Origin: Ignelater luminosus
Taxonomy: Eukaryota > Arthropoda > Insecta > Coleoptera > Elateridae
Direction of reading: 5' to 3'
Assembly (NCBI GenBank): GCA_011009095.1
Contig: VTPC01090608.1
Coordinates: 223,730 to 287,729 of the forward strand
Length of the DNA: 64,000 bases
Part shown: positions 12,240 to 24,994 of the stretch, piece by piece
Layout of the letters: each line of letters begins with the position of its first letter
How positions within the stretch are numbered: the stretch's first letter is position 1
Translations under genes and position numbers: made by a program
The notes under the pieces: generated by a model
The model's input: the letters and a program-made list of their open reading frames with translations, nothing else
Told to the model about the DNA's origin: nothing
The model's database searches: none

Positions 12240-12410
12240 ATGATGGACAAAAATAAGTATCGAAGTCTTGATGAAACAAGCACAACGCTAGATGCAAGTA
12301 AGTTTTTTTTACGCGACGAAGGGGTTGCGAAATGTACAACAAAAGTGAGAATGCCACATGGCAAACGTAGACAAGTAAACAGAAAACCCAGTAGTACCTT
12401 TATTAGAATG
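12240..12410 (+). CDS. Candidate exon of unknown gene (low confidence)
   Basis: A frame opens with two adjacent ATGs (12240 and 12243) and runs 57 codons without a stop to a donor-like AGAATG/GTATGT at 12410/12411. The peptide is hydrophilic, with a basic patch (MPHGKRRQVNRK). It abuts the 5' side of the LINE at 9165-12190. I do not recognise it. It could be a host exon flanking the insertion, or chance. Confidence 0.22.
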
Positions 12411-12431
12411 GTATGTGTTATTGGTATATAA

Positions 12432-13325
12432 TAATTAACAAAACATTCACCGCCGCCTTCGTCAGCCCAGAAAATCTTCTTTGGACAAATTTGCCATGGA
12501 TTGTATAAACAGTCACTTAATTAAAAAAGGTTTATTCTAAAAGTGTCTTTAGTTTGTTTTTACTAACGTTTTAATCGTTACACGACAGAAGAAAGTGAAC
12601 TGACGGAAATATCATTGAAACTAGAATGAAATCAGTAGTAAATAAAAAATGTTTACATAAGTGATGGTGAAAACTACCTCATCTTTTTTAATATTTTCTA
12701 TTTCTAACAATTGTATATCAAACTTTATTAATGCAGAGCTTCAACCTAATTACAGGAACTGTTAAAATGCCCCCCTTCTTTCTCTATACATATTCTAAAA
12801 TTTCGTACAAAGCAGAATTGCAAAATATGACGACAGTATTCTTAATTCTTAGAGCAGGTGATTGCGGTAGCCAAGCAACTGTACCTCCTCTTCCGATCCA
12901 ACGGTTGTAAAATCTGTCATAAGGAAATACGGCAATTAAGGAGAATATTTTGCATGTTCATCGAACACTGTGACTGCCCAGTAGCTTTTACATCCTTTTG
13001 GATCCCTTTTTTATATATTAGTGTAATCATTGGTTTACTCCATTCCTACTCTGTATATTCCTTAACACTTATTAAATACTTTTAACTGTATGTTTCCCTC
13101 CATACTGCATTAGTCTTTCGTTTGTCTTATCTTGTTCTGGTGTTCTTCTGTCTTTTGCTTTTTATAATTCACCATTTCTTTGCAGTAGCCGCTAGTGACC
13201 TAATTTTAGGATGAATTCAGATCTCTTGATGGCTTGTTTGTCTAATAAATTTCTAAACACAATAAATTAATATCTACTCGATTTATAAAGTATATAATAT
13301 GTTTCTATATAATTTGGCAACCACT
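12432..13325. other. AT-rich stretch, nothing recognised
   Basis: No coding-like frame or terminal repeats identified. Confidence 0.5.
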
Positions 13326-13329
13326 GCTT

Positions 13330-15335
13330 TTATTTCTTACAATTTATGTTTATTAATTCCCTCTGTTTCTATTACTTGTCGGTTCATTCGTTCTATTGGT
13401 ACTTCCATTATATCTAATCTGTCAGTTGAGGTGTTAGTTGGGCTATTGCCACATTCTTTTGGGATATTTTGTCGCGATCTTTTGGAAGCTGACTCTGCTT
13501 CTATTCTTGTAATGTCTTTTTTGCATCTTTTTGTCCACATTCGGCGATTATCAATGTTGTTGTTGTTCTTCTGTATTATCTAACGTCACTGATACGTAAT
13601 GTTTTCTACTTACCTACTTATCCGTTCCTCAATTACCTACTAGAGTAGTCTTCTGTCCTTCACCATATTCACTTCTCCAATCACTTATTCTCTCTTTCAT
13701 CAATGCGGCTAGTTGTTGGTCTCATGTTTTCCTTGGTCTCCCTTTTCCTTTTTTCGTTGTTTTTGTTGTCTATATCGCTTTCACAACCCCTGTGCCCGGC
13801 ATTCTTTTTATATGTTGTCTGTTTTCTATTTCACTGTCCACCGGTTGTACGCCCAATAGCCCCCCCACTCTCACATTTCTTACTGTGTCCATTCGTGCCA
13901 CCTCCAATATTTTCCCCGGAAACCTCATTTCACAAGCCCTCAGCTTTCCCTATCGCATAGTATACCTTATTCGCCGTGGCTATTCTGTTATTGATCTCCG
14001 CATCTAGACCTCCTTTTCCACTGATTATTGCACCCAGGTATTTTATCTTGTCAACCTGCTTCGCTCTGGTTCTCTCGATTTCCACCCGTATTTTGCTGAT
14101 TTCCTTTCCCAAGACCATTGCTTCACTTTTTTCCTCGTTAATTTTCATTCCAAATTTATGTAGTTCCTTTGGCTAGGCAGCTGTATGTTCTTCCAGGATC
14201 GTTACTGATGGTGCGCATAATGTCAAGTCGTCGACAAACATTAATTCTTTAACTGTCACAGGTTGCAAATTCGTATGCTCCAGCATCACCCCTTTTGTTT
14301 TCGTTCTTTCTGTCTTGGCTATTTTGTCTATCACTATTATAAATAGAAGGGGGCTTAAAATGCTTCCCTGTCTAACACCTTTTTTGGTTATAAACTTTTT
14401 TGTGTTACATTTTTGCACCTTCGCCACGTTGCTTGTTTTCTTATATCTACACTTTATTACACCTACAAGGTCTTTTGGTACTTTATGTTTAACCAATATT
14501 CTTTATTCACAGAATCAAACACTGTCTGTATATCTGTAGCTCCTACATATTACATGTTATTTCCGCTTTTTGAAATTCTTTGGCCTATCTGTCTCAGAGT
14601 AAACATCCATTCGTTTGTGTTTCGTCCTCTTCTGAATCCTGCTTGCGTATCGTCTAGTGTTGGTCCAATTATTTCTCTAAGACTCTTCTCCAATATCTTC
14701 TAGTATTCTACTTTCCATACACAATAAAGATACAGCCCTGTAATTGACACAACACATTTTGGCTCCCTTTTTGTGTATCGGGATTATGATAACAGTTTTA
14801 TCGTTTCATTTTCCTACATAGCATTTAATATCTTCCTTGATATTGCGTCTCCTTCCTCTTCTTATTCAGCATTTCAGGCTTTATGTCATCAATGTCTGCT
14901 GATTTTTCAGTTTTAAACCTTTTCAATGCTTCACCACATTTCTCTTCTGAGATTTCCTCCTTTGACTGCCCCATTACCTTTCTCAGTTGCTTTCTCCCCT
15001 GCATCTCCTCTCTCCTAACAGTTCTTCATAAAAGTTTCTTTACCCTTCCTCTATCTTACTATTGTCCTTTAACAGTTTGCCTTGTTTGCCCTTAATCCAT
15101 TGGAGTTCAACTTCTTTTTCTCTCCTCATTCCTTCTAGCATACTGAAGAATTTCTTGAAATTTCTTTTTTTTACAATTTCCTTCAGCGTCTTCGTTTGCG
15201 TCTGGTACTTAGTGTAATCTTCTATCATTTCGTAGCTAAGTATTTCTGCTACTTTATTTTTGTTTCTAATCTCTTCCTTAACTTTGTTGTCTTTTTGTGG
15301 TAAATATTCTTGCTTTCCCGCATACTTTCTTACTT
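13330..15335 (-). mobile_element. 5'-truncated LINE, RT region, dead
   Basis: On the minus strand the EN-RT linker (KNFKKFFSMLEG-like block, about 15150) leads into RT: KSADIDDIKPEML (about 14900), GVRQGSILSPLLF (about 14370), a catalytic box reading FVDDLTL (about 14235), KYLGAIIS (about 14040) and a low-complexity basic tail to about 13340. Frameshifts and stops are frequent between 14800 and 14500 and below 13950. The FVDD box keeps both Asp residues. The RT resembles that of the copies at 26220-28764 and 41265-44060 rather than the RTE-type copies. The endonuclease and first ORF are missing. Confidence 0.82.
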
Positions 15336-15584
15336 TTCATCCTTATTTCATGTTATCCTATGCAGTGGTTATAATTAAATGAATTTTTATATATCTTTAA
15401 TAAGCAAATCCTCATGAAATCTAGGCTCATTATTGATTCTGTTGTGATATATAAATGATAGAGGAGGCAAATATTTTTTATCTATGTCGAGAATTTTACG
15501 GTTTGCATAAATTATAAATTAATTCATGCGCTATCACCACGATTGATCGCCTCACTTAATCAATTTATGATTTGGTAAAGATGA

Positions 15585-15735
15585 TAGTGAATCTGTATCT
15601 AGATACGAAAATTGCATCTTGTATCTGAATCTAGGTATAACTATGAAAATGTGTCTTGTATCTGTTACTAGATACAATAAACATTTGTTTATCTATATCT
15701 GTATCTAGATAAAATATTGTATCTTATCCATCACT
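15585..15735. mobile_element. hAT-type miniature element with GTATCTAGATAC motifs
   Basis: The right end reads ATCCATCACTG, i.e. CAGTGATGGAT on the other strand, a common hAT tip. The left end (TAGTGAATCTGTATC) is a degraded counterpart. The interior is packed with the self-complementary motif TGTATCTAGATA and its variants in both orientations. There is no coding capacity. A clean 8-bp target duplication could not be seen. Confidence 0.5.
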
Positions 15736-15739
15736 GGTA

Positions 15740-18700
15740 ATGACTCTGTTTAATTTGAATGTTAAATACAGTAGCACATCTAGGAGTTTTGATGTAAGTG
15801 AATGGGGTTGTAGGAGATTTGTTGATGTCTTTTCAAGTTGTATTAATGAATAGTGGCTAGGTTTAGGAGGTTGAAATCATGGCTTGATTTTATGCCCCAC
15901 AAGTGACTGTGTCATCCGTTTTAAACACAGACTTGATGATTGATGTTGCTTTACGGTGCCAGTTGGTGATTTTCTTGTGTTATAACTCTCTTCTTATGTG
16001 AAATGATGATATGGATAATGAAAGTTATATTTTTCTGCCATCGTAGGGAGGTTGGATGGCATGTATTACAAGAGGGTTTGATTCTAATAATGCGGATGTT
16101 GGATTCAAGACGACTCTGTCTTAAATCTTAGTCTATTTATGATGTCCGGGTGGCTCCACCAAACATGCCTTGGGCGCGGAATTGACAAAAGTTTGTTTTC
16201 TTGAATGGACGACGCTGAATGGAACTAATGGTCATGGATAAGGAGAGAAAAAGTGGATTATTGTTTGATGGCTTGCAGAACTACAGTGAATCGTAAGAGA
16301 TTAAGAGTATAGTTATAGAAAATTGTAATTGCAGATGGATGTGATGCAGATGTGAAACGGATTTTGTAGGGATCCGGCTGCGTGATCTGGGGACAATGTT
16401 ATTGTCTCTGGTGAACCCTTGAGACTATTTTAAAAATAATACTTTATCAGCATTTATATTCATTAGTGTGAATTTGCTGAAATTTGAATTTTAAATCTAA
16501 CTGTAAATTTACTGTGATCTACAATCTAAAAAATTTCGTTCCAGTACAGTTTTCTGATTAGGTACAACTGATATTATAAGATATGCCGAGTTCAAACCTT
16601 GATGGCTCCATTATTTTTTAAATTCTTTTATTGAAACTTTAATTGAATTTTGAATTTGCTTGGTATTTATTTAAAAACTAAAAATTATTATTAATGCAGA
16701 TATAATATATTTTCAATCCTTAATTGGAAGTATGTAATTTAAAGTGTCAGACCTCAGAGGCTAAGATTTCTTTGCTAGTTTGAGTTTTTACAATAAGACG
16801 TACGTTTTATAGGACAAATATAATCAAGATTCGTGTATCTTTCACTACTTTGATGAATAAATATGAATCAAGTTTACTATCAAGTTCTCGAAGGTTTTTG
16901 GTTAACTATAAAATTGAAGAAGGGTTTACATTAAATAATTATCTTAGAAAGAACTTTAATTTAAAAACTTCTCTCCAAAACTTTTCTTGTCCATCCCTTC
17001 GTTACATTTGATAAAATCCAGTTTTCTGTCAGATTAGTACGAACCTACATTAACAAACATTTTTTAAAATTACATCTTCGTTCCGTTAATGTAAGTCCCT
17101 CATTAAATTTTAAGACGTTTTAAGATACACTGAATTTTTCAAACGAATCTTGAAATGCATAGGTTCAAAAGCTTTTTTTGTAATTATGCTGAATTGTACG
17201 CCTGAATAAATGTATCAAATTTTAATTGATCTGTTTTACCTATACTAAGTAAATGAGTTTTCCTTTTTGTTTTTGCAAGAATGAAAATATTTTCATGTTT
17301 TGAAAATAAACCGACGAGAAACACAAATATTTTCTTTTTTTGAATATAAAAGTGCTTTTAAAAATGTTGCCCTAATAATTAAAATGTTTTCTGTGTGTTT
17401 AATAAACATAATGTTTAAAAATAGGTGAAACGCATTTTTTGTTTTTTTCTTTAGTTAATTAAGTAATCGCGTATAGTTTACTTTTGATATTCTCCAACGT
17501 TTATTTTGATTTTGTTTTAACGCGTCTGTAACTCATAATTCCTTTCTCTTGTTTAACTGCTTTCATTAGATTATATTTAATGCCACAAACAAACTTGCTT
17601 TTCTTCCTCTTTTTTTTTCCTCTCCTCTCAAGTTAACATCAATTTGAAACAAAAAACTAGAACTTTGCGGCATTATAGCATCTAAATTTTCATTATGGCT
17701 TCCTAAATTTAAAAAACGGCTCCATAGAAGAAAATGTAGTAGCTAACTTTTCAGACCCTTATTTTTCGACTTACAAATTTACTAATAAAATTCGATGTTT
17801 TCACGATTCGGTAATAAATTAGATTTTTATTATTAAGAATGTATAATAAGAAGATGAGATTGCTGGTGCTGCTGGTACTTGTGTTCCCTTTGTTCGACCT
17901 AGTACGTCTACGATATTTTAAATTAATCGAATCTACATTTAAATAAGTTTACTTTAGCTTTCTGTTTACATATGTAACCTTGCCATAACACAAATATTTA
18001 TCGAGTAAAGATAAGTTTACTTTAGTGGTGTATTAATTACTTGTGCTAAGGTAAAATAGCAAACATCACAATTATTATATATAAAATTCTGCATTATATT
18101 CATGTACATAGTGGTTTAGTTGTCTACTGAAGTTTGTAAAGGGAATGTAGCGTAAAAGACGTCTATTTTGATTTCATGCTCTAGGAACGTAAAATGAAGA
18201 TGTTCAGGTTATGAGATAAGTGCTCCTACATTTAAATATTGTAATGAGGTTTAAACGCAAAAATCTTCATTTTTTTCAATAATTTGACTCGGGAAAATAA
18301 AAAACGAATTGTTTTCAGGATATAAGTAATGCTTTTAGTCTTAAAAGAAAATAATACATTGAAGGCATTTGACGCATGCACAGACACACAGTGACCTCAT
18401 CATAGTTTCTAACATAATTGAATGGACCTTTACTGTCTATCGGAAATTCTCTTTTAATGTAATTACCATATATTAAAACTAGTCCTAAATGAAAATTATT
18501 GGTTCTTGCAGTAAAAATTCAAAACCATTAATTATCAAATAAAAAGACCTAGAAGAACTAACTAAATAAATCCACAGCTATAGTTCAATTAAATTTTTAT
18601 GAGAAATATTCAAGAAAGTATGAAATCAGAATGTTGAATCCAGCAAATGGTGTACTGTAAATGTCGAGATTTAAATATTAATGCAATTTTGTCAACCATC

Positions 18701-19780
18701 GATTACACTAGTACATAGATCCGTATGCAAATCACAGAATCAATGTATGCATTTTATTAATAAATAAGGTGGCGAAAAATCTGATCGAAGGACGTTTTTT
18801 AAGTAGCAAAAGCTATAGAATTACCTACCAGGTAGGGTATATACTGTTATTGTGTGTACATTATTACGTGAACTTTTGAAGGTTGGTAAATAAATGCTTA
18901 TGTTTGTTATACTTATTGTGTTAGTTTCACAAGACAGAAACTTTTCCTATTATCTCTGGATGTTTCGCACATGCTTTACGATGAACTTGTTCACATAATT
19001 CAGGATTGCACACGGTAGTTACTAAGAGAGAAAGTGGTGGATATCGTTTTTTATATTGTATTCTATTGTTTTAATATTGCATTATTAAGAAATTTAATGA
19101 ACACGTCATAACATTTATGAAACATGAAATTAAAATAAAGTCGTAAATGTGCCGGTAAGAATGTAATTTAAATATTTTAATTGAATGAATGAATGAACAT
19201 TATATTTTGATTAGTGATATTTATTTCTGGCGAGAAAAATTGCGAAAGTGATGCAATTGACCTCCTCGTTTGTGTTTATGTCTTTGTTCGTTTGTGTTTA
19301 ATAGATAATGCAAGGAAATGCAATTTAACATGCATCTTAAACCTTAATTAATCTTTGGCAACACAAAAACGATGGTGGAAATTTAATTATATGCACGAAT
19401 GCAGAAAAAGTTTTTTTAATCACAAATCTGCACAACTCTTTCCACTGCATACTAAAATAAAATGTTTTTCTTTTTTGATCCCTTTTCTCACCTTTTAAAA
19501 ACTGCTCTGCTTAGTAAGTTTTTGATTTTCTTTCAATAATTTTTGTGGTGGTTTTAGTGAAAAATTCAGTAGTAACAATTTTTATTATAATAATTCATGA
19601 AGAAACTTCTTTTTAAAATTAATTATTACTATTAATTAAGCTCCAGTTGTAGGTGCACGGTGCAAATGCCGAGAAAATTAAAACACAGATTCAATACAAT
19701 AAATACCTAAGTATAAGGGCGTTACTGTTTTTATATTATAACAAGTAAATCCAGAAACCTGTCACAGACTTGTCTTTGGA
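15740..19780. other. Four-kilobase AT-rich region without recognisable genes
   Basis: No domain-bearing frame was found on either strand. The part at 15890-16440 is less AT-rich and could be an old repeat, but it shows no terminal repeats. A (TGAA)4 microsatellite lies at about 19183-19198. Confidence 0.5.
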
Positions 19781-19842
19781 TAATACTCACAAATGAAGAA
19801 AATTTAAAATCGACAAACGGTCTAACGTTGTGCTGACGGTGA
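19781..19842 (+). repeat. 62-bp shared module, copy 1
   Basis: Matches 29790-29851 over its full length with 7 differences by eye, including the invariant block ATCGACAAACGGTCTAA. Here it is the 3' tail of a LINE fragment. Confidence 0.85.
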
Positions 19843-20160
19843 TGCCACTAATAATCTTGAATAGCTTCCATCTCTTTCTGTTCCGCATAATCTGTTTAAT
19901 TTCTTCCCATTTTAATCTTCCTGTTTCTTCCTTAATAAAATCTTCCTATCTTCTACCAGCTCTTCCTTTTTTGTTCTTTTCTATCACTCGCGTTTCAAAC
20001 ACCTTTTTTTTGTAAGTCTATCGTCACTCATACGGCATACTTGCCCAAACCACCTTAGCTGCCCCTCCGTTATTTTATCATTTACCGGTTCAATTTGTAG
20101 GTTTCGTCTACATGTCTTGTTGCGTGTAAAAATGGGTTTAGTGACCCTGAGAAATGACGT
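19781..20160 (-). mobile_element. LINE 3' end: ORF2 C-terminus plus 3' tail
   Basis: The minus strand from 20160 reads the typical C-terminal end of a LINE ORF2: TRNKTCRRNLQIEPVND (about 20130-20080), GQLRWFGQVCRMSDDRLTKK (about 20055-19995), then a Lys/Arg/Trp-rich end (KRWKLFKIISG, about 19870). It ends in non-coding sequence to 19781. The reading frame is almost free of stops. The last 62 bases (19781-19842) recur at 29790-29851. It lacks the RT proper. Confidence 0.72.
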
Positions 20161-20515
20161 AGCATAAAATAATATCGGTATGCCGTAAGAAACGACTTGA
20201 TCGGTTTTATTGGAGATTGGGCCGGGGTCATAGAAAGTGCCTTACGGCAGAGAACGATAACGGAAGGCTTATAGTTTGAGAGGGCGCCAGTATCTTAGTT
20301 AACTGTGACCTATATAAGCGAACAGCTGACCCTAAGACTGACCAACTGCTCCGGTACGGGATCGGCAATAGGGTCCTTCTGCGACAGCTGATCGATAACA
20401 CAATACTTACTGAATAACTTTTGTTCGCATCCAGCGTGCGCAGTCAAAGTTCCATAGCAATTTTTTAAAAGCCTTATGCTTGCTGAAGCAGACCCTATTA
20501 CGTGTGTTGCTACAA
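20154..20515 (+). promoter_or_regulatory. LTR-like promoter block with TATA box
   Basis: This less AT-rich block begins TGACGTAGCA and contains GACCTATATAAGCGAACAGC (TATA-type element at about 20311). It ends near TGTTGCTACA. The organisation recalls an LTR of a retrotransposon (TG...CA limits and an internal TATA box), but I see no matching second copy, no clear target duplication and no primer-binding site, so it may be a degraded solo LTR or an unrelated promoter. Confidence 0.3.
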
Positions 20516-20789
20516 ACAAACGACAATTAGAATCGTAACAAAACATATATTAACATAATGAACATATATACACAAATTCGCAGAAGCGAAACGAAAGTAA
20601 ACACAAAACGAAGCAATCAGGAAACATTAAGTTTTGGGTACAAATGTAAATACAAACAAATAAATAAACATAAGAGAGAAAAACGATAAACTGTTATATA
20701 CAAGTAATGTGCGCTTCAGACCAGAAGGACCGGTTACCTACCGACCTATATTTCAAATACTTTAAAAATACGATATGTGAGCTTCTTAA

Positions 20790-22570
20790 TTTAGTTAGAC
20801 TCAAATAACAAATTCTGGTTATCAATCTGTTACAATCCTGATATGAAATAATACAAAGATATTACAACGATGACGAATGCAACATCAGCATTCGTTTTCT
20901 CTTTGATACTAATGAAAAATAAACTCTTAAACATAAACAGTTCGGTAAGCGAACAGCTAGTCCGTTGCTAAATAAATATCCTTTAACCGACTTAGTAGTT
21001 TCATTAAATTTAGAATATAACCACTCGGTTTTCATAATCTAAACTACGGCAGTGTTTTTTACTTATATTTTAAGTTGAATAAATAACAATAAATTCTTGC
21101 GAGGTTTACAATAACATCGCAGCTCACTTTCTCAACTTTTTAATAGGAAACGCACAGATTGTTCTTCCTAAGAACGTTGATAAATGTTCGATAGCTTAGA
21201 AAATATATTTATAAGGTAAAATAAACTTACAACTATATTTGTAGTGAATCCCAAAACGGAATAATTAAATCCAAATACGCTTTGCATCGATTACATAATC
21301 ACGTAGATGGACGCAAATATAACATTGGCTTTTAAATTCAGTACCACTATATACAAAGCTGCTGTAGTAAACTCCGTCGCACGCACTGAAAACGAAGCAC
21401 AACCAAAACTGGGTCAAACAGCTGTCGGCAGGGATTCCCAAAGCTATGTATAGGTATGTACAGATATACTTGATAGAACGATACGGAAAGTTCGTTTACG
21501 AGAATTATAACGACAACACCTTATGGAGATTGTATAATCCAGTAACGAGACTGAAATATGAAAAAGGTAACGATACACTGACGATATCTTCCTGACATCC
21601 AGGGTAAATCTTTATGTTCGATGCACTGAAGATCGCGACGCGCTTAAACTCCTAAATACTACAATCGGATCAGGTTAAACAATGAAACCTCTGTAGCTTT
21701 ATACAAACTATTGGATCTCGCGACTTCAAAAACTTTCAAAGGGAAAATCTCCAGGTATTAGAGAACGGAAGGAACGAAGGTCAAGCTAGACTTTCGAAAA
21801 ATCTCACGCGAGAAGAGGCGTTACTCACTGGTCGGAAATGACGAATAACCGGTCAAAACTAAATAACTCTCAGAATTGCTTAAATATTTTGTATATAAGG
21901 TGTTATTGGCGTCTCTGCTATCCAAAGTGATGTAGAAAATGGAAATTATTTTATTTATTTATTTGTTTTATCGACGAAATTAAAAAAAGTTCGTATCTGA
22001 ATTCGTACATTCCGTCTGTCTGTTGGTCTGTTGCCATGTTACCGTAACTTTACAGCACATGTTATATATGAAATCAACTTAGAATTTTCTCTTAATTACA
22101 GATATATAATCGGTATTTCGATATCTACAATAGTTTTCGAGATAATCAAGATCGAAGATGGCGATTTTTTTGGCATAGTCTGTCTGTTGATCTGTTGTCA
22201 TGTTGCCGTAACTTTACAGAACGTGTTATATATGAAATCAACTTGGAATTTTCTTCTGATTACAGATACATAATCGGTATTTCGATATCTCGAATAGTTT
22301 TCGAGATAATCAAGATCGAAAATGGCGATTTTTCGGCATAGTCTGTCTGTTGGTCTGTTGTCATGTTGCCTGAACTTTACAGGACATGTTATATATGAAA
22401 TCAACTTAGAATCTTCTTCTGATTACAGATACATAATCGGTATTTCGATATCTCGAATGCTTTTCGAGATAATCGAGATCTAAAATGGCGATTTGTCGAC
22501 ATAGTGATATTATATACGATATCGATTTAGTTTTTAACAAGAGGCATTCACAAGGTGTACCTCACTTAAT
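20790..22570 (+). repeat. Long duplicated segment, left copy
   Basis: Begins TTTAGTTAGACTCAAATAAC and is matched almost base for base by 23031-24650. It has no long open frame. It differs from the right copy by scattered substitutions, small indels (for example, the right copy has about 12 extra bases near 23560) and one additional 161-bp tandem unit near its end. Confidence 0.92.
22017..22500 (+). repeat. Three tandem repeats of about 161 bp
   Basis: Units start at about 22017, 22180 and 22341, each with CTGTCTGTTG(G/A)TCTGTTG and each containing ATGTTATATATGAAATCAAC, TAATCGGTATTTCGATATCT and a final AAAATGGCGATTT-like block. The right-hand duplicate has only two units (from about 24266 and 24421). 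Confidence 0.9.
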
Positions 22571-22583
22571 TTTTTTAAACTTG

Positions 22584-22630
<47 letters not shown>
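22584..22630 (+). repeat. (GTCT)n microsatellite running into the assembly gap
   Basis: About twelve uninterrupted GTCT units up to the first N. The true length is unknown because the gap begins inside the array. Confidence 0.97.
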
Positions 22631-23030
22631 NNNNNNNNNNNNNNNNNNNNNNNNNNNNNNNNNNNNNNNNNNNNNNNNNNNNNNNNNNNNNNNNNNNNNN
22701 NNNNNNNNNNNNNNNNNNNNNNNNNNNNNNNNNNNNNNNNNNNNNNNNNNNNNNNNNNNNNNNNNNNNNNNNNNNNNNNNNNNNNNNNNNNNNNNNNNNN
22801 NNNNNNNNNNNNNNNNNNNNNNNNNNNNNNNNNNNNNNNNNNNNNNNNNNNNNNNNNNNNNNNNNNNNNNNNNNNNNNNNNNNNNNNNNNNNNNNNNNNN
22901 NNNNNNNNNNNNNNNNNNNNNNNNNNNNNNNNNNNNNNNNNNNNNNNNNNNNNNNNNNNNNNNNNNNNNNNNNNNNNNNNNNNNNNNNNNNNNNNNNNNN
23001 NNNNNNNNNNNNNNNNNNNNNNNNNNNNNN
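22631..23030. other. Assembly gap (400 N)
   Basis: All N. The round length suggests an estimated or placeholder gap. It sits between the microsatellite and the right copy of the duplicated segment. Confidence 0.99.
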
Positions 23031-24650
23031 TTTAGTTAGACTCAAATAACAAATTCTGGTTATCAATCTGTTACAATCCTGATATGAAATAATACAAAGA
23101 TATTACAACGATGACGAATGCAACATCAGCATTCGTTTTCTCTTTGATACTAATGAAAAATAAACTCTTAAACATAAACAGTTCGATAAACGAACAGCTA
23201 GTCCGTTGCTAAATAAATATCCTTTAACCGACTCAGTAGTTTCATTAAATTTAGAATATAACCACTCGGTTTTCATAATCTAAACTACGGCAGTGCTTTT
23301 TACTTATATTTTAAGTTGAATAAATAACAATAAATTCTTGCGAGGTTTACAATAACATCGCAGCTCACTTTCTCGACTTTTTAATAGGAAACGCACAGAT
23401 TGTTCTTCCTAAGAACGTTGATAAATGTTCGATACCTTAGAAAATATATTTATAAGGTAAAATAAACTTACAACTATATTTGTAGTGAATCCCAATACGG
23501 AATAATTAAATCCAAATACGCTTTGCGACTATTACATAATCACGTAGATGGACGCAAACACTTGCACAAATATAACATTGGCTTTTAAATTCAGTCCTAC
23601 TATATACAAAGCTGCTGTAGTAAACTCCGTCGCACGCACTGGAGACGAAGCACAACCAAAACTGGGTCAAACAGCTGTCGGCGGGGATTCCCAAAGCTAT
23701 GTATAGGTATGTACAGATATACTTGATAGAACGATACGGAAAGTTCGTTTACCAGAATTATAACGACAATACCTTATGGAGATTGTATAATCCAGTAACG
23801 AGACTGAAATATGAAAAAGGTAACGATACACTGACGATATCTTCCTGACATCCAGGGTAAATCTTTATGTTCGATGCACTGAAGATCGCGACGCGCTTAA
23901 ACTCCGAAATACTACAATCGGATCAGGTTAAACAATGAAACCCCGGTAGCTTTATCCAAACTATTGGATCTCGCGACTTCAAAAACTTTCAAAGGGAAAA
24001 TCTCCAGGTATTAGAGAACGGAAGGAACGAAGCTCAAGCTAGACTTTCGAAAAATCTCACGCGAAAAGAGGCGTTACTCACTGGTCGGAAATGACGAAAA
24101 ACCGGTCAAAACTAAATAACTCTCAGAATTGCTTAAATATTTTGTATATAAGGTGTTATTGGCGTCTCTGCTATCCAAAGTGATGTAGAAAATGGAAATT
24201 ATTTTATTTATTTATTTGTTTTATCGACAAAATTAAAAAAAGTTCGTATCTGAGTTCGTACATTCCGTCTGTCTGTTGCCATGTTACCGTAACTTTACAG
24301 CACATGTTATATATGAAATCAACTTAGAATTTTCTTCTGATTACAAATACATAATCGGTAGTTTGATATCTCGAATAGTTTTTGAGATAATCAAGATCGA
24401 AAATGGCGATTTTTCGGCATAGTCTGTCTGTTGGTCTGTTGTCATGTTGCCGTAACTGTACAGGACATGTTATATATGAAATCAACTTAGAATCTTCTTC
24501 TGATTACGGATACACAATCGGTATTTTGATATTTCGAATGCTTTTCGAGATAATCGATATCTAAAATGGCGATTTGTCGACATAGTGATATTATATATGA
24601 TATCGATTTAGTTTTTAACAAGAGGCATTCACAAGGTGTACCTTACCGTC
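23031..24650 (+). repeat. Long duplicated segment, right copy
   Basis: Starts exactly at the end of the N gap and matches 20790-22570. It is shorter by about one 161-bp tandem unit. After the shared GGCATTCACAAGGTGTACCT it continues into a GTCCGTCTGCATT sequence where the left copy goes into the (GTCT)n array. Confidence 0.92.
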
Positions 24651-24930
24651 CGTCTGCATTTTTTAAATTTTGCAATTTTGACTTCAGATTTGGATTCTAC
24701 ATCAAAAACTAAAAACAATGTGCTGTCTTCGTTTTTTGGCCGCCAAAATTTGAGAAATTTTTAAAATTTTTTTACTTTAGAATCGTATTTTACATCAAAA
24801 AATAAGAGAAACGTACACTTTTATCTTTTTGATATCACCTCGGGAACATGGTCAAAATAGCCGCCAAAATTTGAAAAATGTAACAAACCGAAATTCGTTA
24901 TGGTTATGCTTTGTTTGTTCTAAAATTAGC
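24641..24930 (+). repeat. Dispersed GTCT-linked repeat, copy 1
   Basis: The sequence from CCGTCTGCATTTTTTAAA through GACTTCAGATTTGGATTC, the GATATCACCTCGGGAACAT block and CAAAATTTGAAAAATGTAAC resembles 57148-57330 closely. Both copies follow a GTCT/GTCC-rich tract. No coding capacity. Confidence 0.7.
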
Positions 24931-24994
24931 TCACCGATACCAAAGTATCGGGCTTCAATTTTGACTAATAAAGTTTATTTTTTGAACATTTGGT

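Noticed and set aside
22485-23066. Long open frames on both strands across the N gap
   Set aside because: They consist of GTCT repeats and undetermined bases only.
20790-24650. The duplicated segments as LTRs of one retrotransposon
   Set aside because: No TG...CA ends, primer-binding site or gag-pol were seen, and the gap hides the interior, so only duplication is claimed.
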